Assembly (NCBI GenBank): GCA_947457715.1
Contig: CANGXK010000102.1
Coordinates: 1-8,399 of the forward strand
DNA: 8,399 nt
Origin: Gemmatimonadota bacterium
GTDB taxonomy: Bacteria; Gemmatimonadota; Gemmatimonadetes; Gemmatimonadales; Gemmatimonadaceae
Reading direction: 5' to 3'
The notes beneath the pieces are model-generated. The model did not search any database. It saw only the letters and a list, made by a program, of their open reading frames with translations, and had not been told where the DNA came from. Below are positions 1 to 7,628 of this stretch, in pieces (position 1 is the stretch's first letter; each line of letters opens with the position of its first letter). A program made the translations under genes and the position numbers.

Positions 1-706
1 AGAGCGGGAGCGTCACGCCCACCGTGACGGTGCGCGCGCCGCGCCACGCCGAACGGTTGCGGGTGTCGGTGAGTACCGACGTCGTATCGGAGGCCTTCAC
101 GAAGTAGCGGTCAGGGTAGTCATACTGCCACATGAAGTTCGTGAGATCGACCCGGATCATGGGCCCCTTGCGCGGGAGGTAGCGCAGGCCGAGGCCGTAC
201 GAAAACGAGAACTTCGTGCCGAAGCGATACGACCCGGTGTCCGCCGAGGCGAAGTCGCTCACCACGCCGGCGCCGCCGTTGATCGACGGGATGAGGCGGT
301 GCCACGTTTTCTTGCCGGTCAGCGCGAGATCGAGGCCGGTGTCGAGTTGATGCGTGGTGACCGACGGGGTGCCGATCACGCGCGTGGCCAGCGGGTTCGT
401 GGGCGCCAGCAGTTTGCGTTCCGACGGCGCGAGGAGATACCGCACATACAGTGAGGCCGGTCCGCCGATCGCGATGTCGTAGCGCAGGGCGGCGGCCAGC
501 GAGGACTTCGCGGCGACATCGGCCGGATCGCGCTTCATCGCCATCCAGCCGCCCATGATCGAGAGGTTCTGCCCGAGCTTCACATCTTCGAAAGGACTGT
601 TGGCGGGGAGGTTCCCCACCTGCGCGGCGGCCAACGCCGGTGTGAGGCTGCCGAGGACCACCAGCCCGAGGCGGGCAAGGGAGCGCAGTCGTCGCACAGG
701 GGACAT
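1..706 (-). CDS. Probable outer-membrane beta-barrel protein, C-terminus cut by window edge
   Basis: The minus strand is open for 235 codons with no stop up to the left edge, so the C-terminus is missing. The N-terminus is a classic Sec signal peptide: arginines at residues 5, 6, 8 and 12, a hydrophobic core (LGLVVLG, 13-19) and a likely cleavage site A-A-A|Q after residue 28. The mature part has alternating polar/hydrophobic stretches rich in Gly and aromatics (SLYVRYLL, KFSFSYGLGLRYL, TVTVGVTLPL), typical of amphipathic beta strands of a small barrel in the outer membrane. I do not recognise a specific family, and no substrate can be named. Two starts are possible. ATG at 706 gives a compact signal peptide. 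In-frame ATG at 739 overlaps the gpmI stop as TGATG and adds 11 residues (MPALSAPLLST). Neither has a clear Shine-Dalgarno. It follows gpmI directly and is probably co-transcribed, perhaps by translational coupling. Confidence 0.8.
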   Translation of the reverse strand, partial: MSPVRRLRSLARLGLVVLGSLTPALAAAQVGNLPANSPFEDVKLGQNLSIMGGWMAMKRDPADVAAKSSLAAALRYDIAIGGPASLYVRYLLAPSERKLLAPTNPLATRVIGTPSVTTHQLDTGLDLALTGKKTWHRLIPSINGGAGVVSDFASADTGSYRFGTKFSFSYGLGLRYLPRKGPMIRVDLTNFMWQYDYPDRYFVKASDTTSVLTDTRNRSAWRGARTVTVGVTLPL

Positions 707-738
707 GGTGGACAACAGAGGGGCAGACAGAGCGGGCA

Positions 739-2307
739 TCACAGGGAGGCTGAGGGCGAGCGATCGCTGAGGTCGCGCAGATCGCGACCCGTAATTTCCG
801 GCGGCAACGTCAGGCCAAGCAAGGCGAGCGCCGTGGGCCCGACGTCGCACAGGGCCCCCCCCGCGCGGAGCGGCACCGTGGCATCAGGGTCGAGCAGCAC
901 CAACGGCACGGGATTCGTGGTGTGTGCCGTATGTGGCTGGTGCGTGACCGGGTCGACCATGAGGTCGGCGTTTCCATGGTCGGCCGTGATGATTAAACGG
1001 GCACCGCCCTGTTCGGCGGCGTCGAGAATCCGACCGAGGCAGGCATCGACCGTTTCCACGGCGCGGATGGCCGCCGGAATGGAGCCGGTGTGGCCGACCA
1101 TGTCGGTGTTCGCGAAGTTACAGAGCATGAAGTCATGCGTGCGATTGGCCAGCGCGTCGCACAAAATGTCGCACACCCCGGCGGCGCTCATTTCCGGCTG
1201 CAGATCGTACGTGGCGACCTTGGGACTCGGCATCATGTGCCGATCTTCACCGGGAAACGGCTCGTCGCGTCCGCCGTTGAAGAAGAACGTCACGTGCGGA
1301 TACTTCTCCGTCTCGGCAATGCGGAGCTGCGTAAGACCCGCGTCGGAGATCACTTCGCCGACCAGGTTGCGCATCGATTGCGGCGCGAACGCGACCGGGA
1401 ACGGAAACGCATCGTCGTAGCTCGTCATCGTCGTGATGGAGAGCGCCGGCCGTACGCCGGTGTCGAAGCCGGTGAAGTCGGGCATCGCCAACGCGCGCAA
1501 CGTCTGCCGCATGCGATCGCTGCGATAGTTGAAACAGATCAGCGCATCGCCGTCGCGCATCGGCGCGACCGCCGCCCCGTCGGGACCGGCCATCACATAC
1601 GGCGGGACGAATTCGTCGGTCGTGCCGGCGTCGTAGGCGCGCTGCAGCGCGGCCAGCGGATCGGACTCGATGGGCGCGTCGCCCTGGACCGCCGCGCGAT
1701 ACCACAGGCCGGTGCGCTCCCAGCGATTGTCGCGATCCATGCCGTAGTAGCGCCCCGACACCGACGCGAGCGTCGCGCGATCGCCGATCCGGTCGAGCGC
1801 GGCGCGCAGGTATTGCATGGCGGACTGCGGCGGCGTGTCGCGGCCGTCGAGCATCGCGTGCACGACGACGCGCCGCACACCCCGGCGGTGCGCCAGATCC
1901 ACCAGGGCCAGCAGGTGGGCGTCGTGGGCATGCACACCGCCGTCCCCCAGCAATCCAAGCAAATGGAGCGTGCCGTCTGATGCCTTCAGGCTATCACAGG
2001 CCTGCACCAGCGCCGGGTTCCGGAGGAAGCGGCCATCCTCGATGGCACTGCCGATTCGCACCAGATCCTGCATCACGACCCGTCCAGCGCCCAGGTTGAG
2101 ATGGCCGACTTCACTGTTGCCCATCTGACCGTCGGGTAGTCCAACCGCGCGCCCCGACGCCGTCAGTAACGTGCGCGACGGGTGGCCCCAGATCCGATTC
2201 CAGTTCGGCGTGTTCGCCAGCAGAATCGCATTGGACTCACGCTCTTCCCGATAGCCCCACCCATCGAGGATGATGAGGGCAACGGCACGTTCCGGTCGTG
2301 CGGTCAT
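739..2307 (-). CDS. gpmI: 2,3-bisphosphoglycerate-independent phosphoglycerate mutase
   Basis: This cytoplasmic glycolytic/gluconeogenic enzyme interconverts 3- and 2-phosphoglycerate through a phosphoserine intermediate and needs two divalent metals, usually Mn2+. At 522 residues it has the usual length for the family (about 510-520). Visible motifs in order: LDGWG with metal ligand Asp15; GQMGNSEVGH with the phosphorylated Ser65; DGGVHAH near His126; LDGRDTPP near 153-160; GRYYGMDRDNRWER in the substrate-binding insert (185-198); NYRSDRMRQ with Arg262/Arg265; ETEKYPHVTFFFNGG with Lys335; NTDMVGHTG with metal ligands Asp402/His406; TADHGN with Asp443/His444; and His462. All expected catalytic and metal residues are present, so the gene looks intact. 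The ATG at 2307 sits directly before the conserved first strand (ALIILDGWG), so the start is well placed, although the upstream bases show no good Shine-Dalgarno. It leads a minus-strand pair with the beta-barrel gene and diverges from the M15 peptidase pair. Confidence 0.98.
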   Translation of the reverse strand: MTARPERAVALIILDGWGYREERESNAILLANTPNWNRIWGHPSRTLLTASGRAVGLPDGQMGNSEVGHLNLGAGRVVMQDLVRIGSAIEDGRFLRNPALVQACDSLKASDGTLHLLGLLGDGGVHAHDAHLLALVDLAHRRGVRRVVVHAMLDGRDTPPQSAMQYLRAALDRIGDRATLASVSGRYYGMDRDNRWERTGLWYRAAVQGDAPIESDPLAALQRAYDAGTTDEFVPPYVMAGPDGAAVAPMRDGDALICFNYRSDRMRQTLRALAMPDFTGFDTGVRPALSITTMTSYDDAFPFPVAFAPQSMRNLVGEVISDAGLTQLRIAETEKYPHVTFFFNGGRDEPFPGEDRHMMPSPKVATYDLQPEMSAAGVCDILCDALANRTHDFMLCNFANTDMVGHTGSIPAAIRAVETVDACLGRILDAAEQGGARLIITADHGNADLMVDPVTHQPHTAHTTNPVPLVLLDPDATVPLRAGGALCDVGPTALALLGLTLPPEITGRDLRDLSDRSPSASL

Positions 2308-2795
2308 CAGGCGGTCCGATGGGCGAGAGGAAGATCAAATGGGATCGTTGGACCCGGTTGCACTGCCGGAATCTACTGGGGGCTGCGACCGCGACACCAC
2401 CGTCGCACCGCTGTTCCGTCGCCAACCATGCCCCGCGGCGTGTGGCTCCGAACGGTACGTCGGAACGGGTTCAGACACCCTGAGCCTGGCCGTCCCCGGG
2501 GGGATGCGCGCCAGGTTGGCCTGCGGGCGTACTTGCCCCGATGACCACGGCGTCGGTCAATCCGTACGGGAGCGGTCTCGCCGCCCGTCGGCTCCGCGCC
2601 GCCCGGCATCCCGACTCCCCGGTCGACCCGACCGGCCGTGACCCACGAATGTGTCAGATTGCGGAACGCAGAGCTCGCAGAACTGTATGAGTGTGCTGCG
2701 GTCGGCGCACCGGTCTACATCCAACACGGTCCGGGTCGGCTATATTTCCAGACTGTCACTCAATCGTGTTCAGGTTGAGTGCCGAACCCGAATCC
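2308..2795. other. Divergent intergenic region without a convincing gene
   Basis: This 488-bp spacer separates gpmI (leftward) from the first M15 peptidase gene (rightward), so it should hold promoters for both. It is G+C-rich apart from the last ~60 bases. A plus-strand frame of 100 codons (2339-2641) has an AGGA seven bases before its ATG. However, its composition is Arg/Pro/Gly-rich, its third-position G+C looks lower than in the real genes, and it resembles nothing I know. A potential stem-loop lies at 2485-2515 (arms CCTGGC/GCCAGG). I looked for tRNA, SRP RNA, RNase P RNA, tmRNA and common riboswitch signatures and saw none. The only AT-rich hexamer suggestive of a promoter is TATATT at 2741. 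Confidence 0.6.
2741..2746 (+). promoter_or_regulatory. Candidate -10 element for the M15 peptidase pair
   Basis: TATATT is the most TATAAT-like hexamer in an otherwise G+C-rich spacer. It would place the transcription start near 2753, shortly before the GTG candidates at 2766 and 2796. No good TTGACA-like -35 element lies 16-18 bases upstream, so this is a weak call. If correct, it rules out the far-upstream GTG at 2691 as the start codon. Confidence 0.3.
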
Positions 2796-3794
2796 GTGAC
2801 CGAGAAAACACCGCCGACTCCGGCAGCCCGGGAGATTCCATCCTCCCCGCGGCGCCGTCATCACGCCCGATGGACCCGGCTCGCTGTTGCGGCGGCCGGC
2901 GCCGCAGCGTGCGCTTGCCTCACGTTTGTCGCGCGGCCGGGCTTTGCCGAGCCGTCGGCCGCGGCAACGCGACCGACCGTCGTGTTGCCGCCCCCGCGTC
3001 TTCCGCTGCTCGATTCACTCAAGGGCCGGAGTCGCAAGCTCCGGGCCCGGTTCCTCAGCCCGGCACGGGCTGCGGGCATTCCGTTGCTCCGTGAGCTGTT
3101 CGGCGATACCGCCATCGCAAGAGCTGGCGTGTACGCCGCCAGTGACACGACGGGCTCGTTCCATTTCATCACGATGCGTCCGTTCGCCGACAAGGTGCGC
3201 GGCCGTATCGGCGCCTATCGCATCGGTTCGTTCCCGAGTGAAGGCCGGACGGCGCGTTCCGCCGCGTACGGCAATCCGGACGGCTTTCTCGAGGTGACCG
3301 CGTCCAATCAGGACACGCCGATCTCCGAGAATTTCCGGCTTCGCGATTTTCTCACGAAGGATCAGGCCTCGGTGTGGCCCAAGTACCTTGTGCTCCGCGA
3401 GCCGCTCGTCGACAAGCTCGAACTGGTGCTGGCTGAGTTGCGCCGCATGGGTGTCCCCGCCCACCGTCTGCGCGTGATGTCCGGCTTTCGCACGCCGCAG
3501 TACAATCAGCTGGGCGTCGGCGCCGGTGGGCGCGTCCAGGACAGCCGCCACCAGTACGGCGACGCCGCCGATGTCTACGTCGTGAACGGAGATCGGGATT
3601 GGATGAGCGATCTCAATCGCGACGGCCGTGTCGACACGCGCGATGCCAAGGTATTGGCGCAGGCCGCCGAGAACGTCGAGCGCGCCCATCCCGACCTCAC
3701 CGGTGGCGTCGGGATCTACAAGGCCACGTCGGCCCACGGACCGTTCGTGCACATCGACGTCCGCGGCACGAAGGCCCGTTGGGGATCGCTGTGA
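2796..3794 (+). CDS. Exported M15-type (YcbK/DD-carboxypeptidase-like) metallopeptidase with embedded calcium loop, paralog 1
   Basis: Predicted zinc peptidase acting on peptidoglycan stem peptides outside the cytoplasm; the substrate is inferred from the family. With GTG at 2796 it has 332 residues. A basic stretch (RRRHHARW, 20-27) precedes a hydrophobic Ala-rich segment (28-45) and a signal-like end around 46-52. The C-terminal domain (about 139-332) has YRIGSFP (141-147), PDGFLEV (161-167), WPKYLVL (194-200), SGFRTP (229-234), the zinc motif SRHQYGDAAD (ligands His252 and Asp259) and VHIDVRG with third ligand His319. Between the zinc motifs lies DLNRDGRVDTRD (272-283), which matches an EF-hand/dockerin calcium loop. 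The acidic residue three before the last zinc His in VanX-type enzymes is Pro316 here. The HID-x-R-G-x-x-x-R-W ending resembles YcbK/DUF882 proteins. Starts at 2691 (367 aa) and 2766 are also open; none has a good ribosome site. The stop overlaps the next gene by 4 bp. Confidence 0.85.
   Translation: MTEKTPPTPAAREIPSSPRRRHHARWTRLAVAAAGAAACACLTFVARPGFAEPSAAATRPTVVLPPPRLPLLDSLKGRSRKLRARFLSPARAAGIPLLRELFGDTAIARAGVYAASDTTGSFHFITMRPFADKVRGRIGAYRIGSFPSEGRTARSAAYGNPDGFLEVTASNQDTPISENFRLRDFLTKDQASVWPKYLVLREPLVDKLELVLAELRRMGVPAHRLRVMSGFRTPQYNQLGVGAGGRVQDSRHQYGDAADVYVVNGDRDWMSDLNRDGRVDTRDAKVLAQAAENVERAHPDLTGGVGIYKATSAHGPFVHIDVRGTKARWGSL
3609..3644 (+). other. EF-hand/dockerin-like calcium-binding loop in M15 paralog 1
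   Basis: These bases encode DLNRDGRVDTRD, residues 272-283. The loop positions fit a canonical Ca2+ loop: Asp at 1, Asn at 3, Asp at 5, Gly at 6, hydrophobic Val at 8 and an acidic residue (Asp) at 12. It lies 13 residues after zinc ligand Asp259 and well before zinc ligand His319, so it is inside the peptidase fold rather than an appended dockerin domain. Only one loop is seen, not the pair of a true dockerin. Confidence 0.7.
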
Positions 3795-4777
3795 TTCGTC
3801 GCCGCGCCGTCTTGGCACTGAGCGGGCTTGCCGCGATCACGGTGGCCATCGTGTATCAGCCGCCAGCCGACCTCCTGGCCGGCTCGTCGGCGGAGAGCGC
3901 CAGGCTTGCCGTGCCGAGCGTGGAAGCCGGTCCGGAAACGCGCGGCGTCAGTGGGGATGTGCAGATGCATTTCGTCCGCGCCGGTGAACGCGTCGCCTTC
4001 CCGGTTCGCGTGCGCGGCAATGCGCTGGGCTTCACGTACCAGTGGATCGAAGTCGGCAGTAACAGTTCGGGTGATGTGGCGCGACCGCTCCGCGGCGATA
4101 CCCTCCTCGCGCCGCTCACGCCCGGTTTCTACGAGTTGGCCGTAACGCGAGCGGGCGTGGTGCAACGCATCACCGAGCCTCGCCTCGCGGTGCTGGTGCC
4201 GTTCGAACTCAAGCTCGGCAGCACGCTCAACGGCTATCAGATCGGCCGGTATCCCGCCGAGTGGCAGCGCGATGAGCAGGCCGAACGTCCGCCCGGATTC
4301 GCCGAAGTGCGAGAGGAACATCTCGATCTCCCGCTCACGCGGCACATCAAGGTGCGCGATTTCGTGACCCACGATCGGCAAACAATCTGGCCGCGCTACG
4401 TGGCCGTGGATCCCCGCGTGCTCGACAAGATCGAACTCGTCATGCGGGAGTTGGCACGCCGTCGCGGGGAAGAGCGTATGGATTTCGAGGTCGAGGTGCA
4501 TAGCGGTTTCCGCACACCGATCCACAACGCCGGCGTTGAGGGTTCCGCCCGCGACTCGCGTCATCTGTATGGCGATGCCGCTGACGTGGCGATCGATGCC
4601 GACGGTGACGGCAAGCTCACCATTTTCGATGCCTACCGCGTTGAGCAGGCGGTCGATTGGGTGGAGCGGTTGCACCCTGACCTCGCCGGTGGCCTAGGCG
4701 TCTACAGCAGCCGGCGCTTTTCCACGCCATATTGCCATATCGACGCGCGCGGTGAGCGGAAACGCTGGCGCGGCTGA
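3791..4777 (+). CDS. Exported M15-type metallopeptidase with embedded calcium loop, paralog 2
   Basis: A diverged tandem paralog of the preceding gene, 328 residues. GTG at 3791 overlaps the upstream TGA (GTGA), implying translational coupling; longer frames reaching to 3599 lie inside the neighbour and are not credible. The N-terminus RRRAVLAL plus a hydrophobic segment (about 7-22) is a signal peptide or anchor with a Tat-like twin arginine, as known for E. coli YcbK. Residues about 52-140 look like an all-beta, Ig-like domain (FTYQWIEVG; PGFYELAVTRAGV) that paralog 1 lacks. The C-terminal domain has YQIGRYP (149-155), PPGFAEV (167-173), WPRYVAV (200-206), SGFRTP (238-243), SRHLYGDAAD (zinc ligands His258 and Asp265), HPDLAGGLGVY (295-305) and CHIDARG (His316). 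The calcium loop is at 269-280. Pro313 occupies the position that is acidic in VanX. Likely role: peptidoglycan or other cell-wall peptide hydrolysis, by family inference only. Confidence 0.85.
   Translation: MIRRRAVLALSGLAAITVAIVYQPPADLLAGSSAESARLAVPSVEAGPETRGVSGDVQMHFVRAGERVAFPVRVRGNALGFTYQWIEVGSNSSGDVARPLRGDTLLAPLTPGFYELAVTRAGVVQRITEPRLAVLVPFELKLGSTLNGYQIGRYPAEWQRDEQAERPPGFAEVREEHLDLPLTRHIKVRDFVTHDRQTIWPRYVAVDPRVLDKIELVMRELARRRGEERMDFEVEVHSGFRTPIHNAGVEGSARDSRHLYGDAADVAIDADGDGKLTIFDAYRVEQAVDWVERLHPDLAGGLGVYSSRRFSTPYCHIDARGERKRWRG
4595..4630 (+). other. EF-hand-like calcium-binding loop in M15 paralog 2
   Basis: These bases encode DADGDGKLTIFD, residues 269-280. The loop has Asp at positions 1, 3 and 5, Gly at 6, Leu at 8 and Asp at 12, a near-ideal EF-hand loop. 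It begins only four residues after zinc ligand Asp265, closer than in paralog 1 (13 residues), yet in the same place in the fold. Confidence 0.75.
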
Positions 4778-4832
4778 GCCGTAGGGCAGCGCTTCGCCCC
4801 TGTCCCGTCCGCATGTGCGTCTTCGAGACGCC

Positions 4833-4837
4833 GGAGG
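4833..4837 (+). promoter_or_regulatory. Ribosome binding site GGAGG
   Basis: A perfect GGAGG lies four bases before the ATG at 4842 and fixes the start of the small downstream gene. A 6-bp hairpin (GCGTCT/AGACGC, loop TCG, 4817-4831) lies immediately upstream of it. That could be chance or could influence access to the site. Confidence 0.75.
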
Positions 4838-4841
4838 TTCG

Positions 4842-5264
4842 ATGAACCCGTACGTCCGCGATCGCATCCATCGCAAACTCGAGACGCTCTCCGACGAGCG
4901 GCTGTATCAGATTCTTGATTACGTTGAGTTTCTCGAGTCCAAGTACGCCGAGAAGTCGGCTCCGGTGGCGAACGTCTTCACGCGCTTTGCCGAGGGTGTT
5001 GAAGACAAACTGCGTGCCGGTGGCGTGGCCGTGAGCACCGTGTCGGAGACCATGGGATTCCTCAACAAGGCCATGGGCGTGTTGAACGGCGTCGCACAGA
5101 CCACCATGACGGTGGCGGGCGACGTGGTGAGTGCGGCCAGAACCGCCGCCGACCAGGTCGGCGCGCCTCCGCCGTCATCCGCGACGCACGCCGCCTCGCC
5201 GGCTCCGGGCACGCAACCTGCACCTCCCGGTATCCCACCAACCCCGCCCAGTGCTGCCGCCTGA
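4842..5264 (+). CDS. Small hypothetical protein, DUF2281-like N-terminus and Pro/Ala-rich tail
   Basis: This 140-residue protein has no function I can assign. The ATG is fixed by a GGAGG four bases upstream. Residues 5-36 (RKLETLSDERLYQILDYVEF core) form an amphipathic helix pair resembling the short 'L-x-x-L-x-x-E-x-L-x-x-V-L-D-F-I-E-F-L' segments of DUF2281 and some antitoxin-like proteins; this is a likeness, not a firm assignment. Residues about 44-105 are predicted helical, with an Ala/Val/Gly/Thr-rich stretch but no clear membrane span. Residues 107-140 are Pro/Ala/Ser-rich and probably disordered. No toxin gene lies beside it, so an antitoxin role is not supported. It sits 64 bp after the M15 pair on the same strand and could share their transcript. 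Confidence 0.8.
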   Translation: MNPYVRDRIHRKLETLSDERLYQILDYVEFLESKYAEKSAPVANVFTRFAEGVEDKLRAGGVAVSTVSETMGFLNKAMGVLNGVAQTTMTVAGDVVSAARTAADQVGAPPPSSATHAASPAPGTQPAPPGIPPTPPSAAA

Positions 5265-5266
5265 CG

Positions 5267-5286
5267 CGCGGCGTGTGAGTGCCGCG
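5267..5286 (+). terminator. Weak hairpin after the small hypothetical gene
   Basis: The arms CGCGGC (5267-5272) and GCCGCG (5281-5286) pair perfectly around an 8-base loop, two bases after the TGA at 5262-5264. No T-tract follows directly (GCATTGAACCC), so it may be only a partial or rho-assisted terminator. It lies just before the 11-bp repeat array. Confidence 0.3.
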
Positions 5287-5290
5287 GCAT

Positions 5291-5334
5291 TGAACCCATT
5301 TTGAACCTGTTGTGAACCTGTTGTGAACCTGTTG
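5291..5334. repeat. Four tandem 11-bp direct repeats, candidate response-regulator operator
   Basis: Copy 1 is TGAACCCATTT (5291-5301). Copies 2-4 are identical TGAACCTGTTG (5302-5312, 5313-5323, 5324-5334). Read on the other strand the core is GTTCA every 11 bp. An 11-bp period puts each core on the same DNA face, as in PhoB/PhoP-type (OmpR-family) binding sites; the Streptomyces PHO box also uses 11-nt units beginning with a GTTCA-like core. The array ends 14 bases before the DUF1232 start codon, directly before its GAGGGA ribosome site (5339-5344). An operator role is inferred from spacing and position. A slippage-generated minisatellite is the alternative. Confidence 0.75.
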
Positions 5335-5348
5335 TCCCGAGGGAACGC

Positions 5349-7576
<2,228 letters not shown>

Positions 7577-7619
7577 CGCGAGACAGCCGGTTGGCGCCAC
7601 GCTCCTTCTCCTGCCCAAG

Positions 7620-7627
7620 CCCCCCCC
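7620..7627 (+). repeat. C8 homopolymer at the permease ribosome-binding position
   Basis: Eight consecutive C bases lie one base before the ATG at 7629, where a Shine-Dalgarno would be expected. The 52-bp spacer between the guaB stop and this ATG shows neither a Shine-Dalgarno nor a convincing terminator. A tract of this length can slip, so spacing or mRNA structure could vary, but it lies outside the reading frame. Confidence 0.6.
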
Positions 7628-7628
7628 G

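Noticed and set aside
1090..1980. Long plus-strand open frame (296 codons) across gpmI
   Set aside because: It is antisense to a fully supported gpmI. Its His/Arg-rich composition is the usual shadow of a G+C-rich gene, and there is no recognisable domain.
2339..2641. 100-codon plus-strand frame in the gpmI/M15 spacer with an AGGA ribosome-like site
   Set aside because: Third-position G+C looks lower than in the real genes, the Arg/Pro-rich sequence has no motif, and there is no supporting context. It is kept only as part of the spacer description.
2691..2795. Upstream extension of the first M15 gene from GTG 2691
   Set aside because: The added residues (CCGRRTGLHPTRSG and onward) are not signal-like, no ribosome site is present, and the candidate -10 at 2741 would lie inside the coding region.
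2308..2795. Possible SRP RNA, tmRNA, RNase P RNA or riboswitch in the long spacer
   Set aside because: None of the diagnostic conserved strings or pairings I know for these RNAs could be found on reading either strand.
3599..3790. Upstream extension of the second M15 gene into the first
   Set aside because: It lies wholly inside the first peptidase gene in another frame. The GTG at 3791 gives a clean signal peptide and a 4-bp overlap.
3015..3818. Minus-strand frame of 267 codons across the first M15 gene
   Set aside because: It is a shadow frame. The plus strand has clear family motifs and a signal-like N-terminus; the antisense product has none.
4842..5264. Antitoxin of a toxin-antitoxin pair
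   Set aside because: No short toxin-like gene lies next to it. The neighbours are M15 peptidases and a DUF1232 protein.
5291..5334. CRISPR array
   Set aside because: The units are contiguous 11-mers with no spacers.
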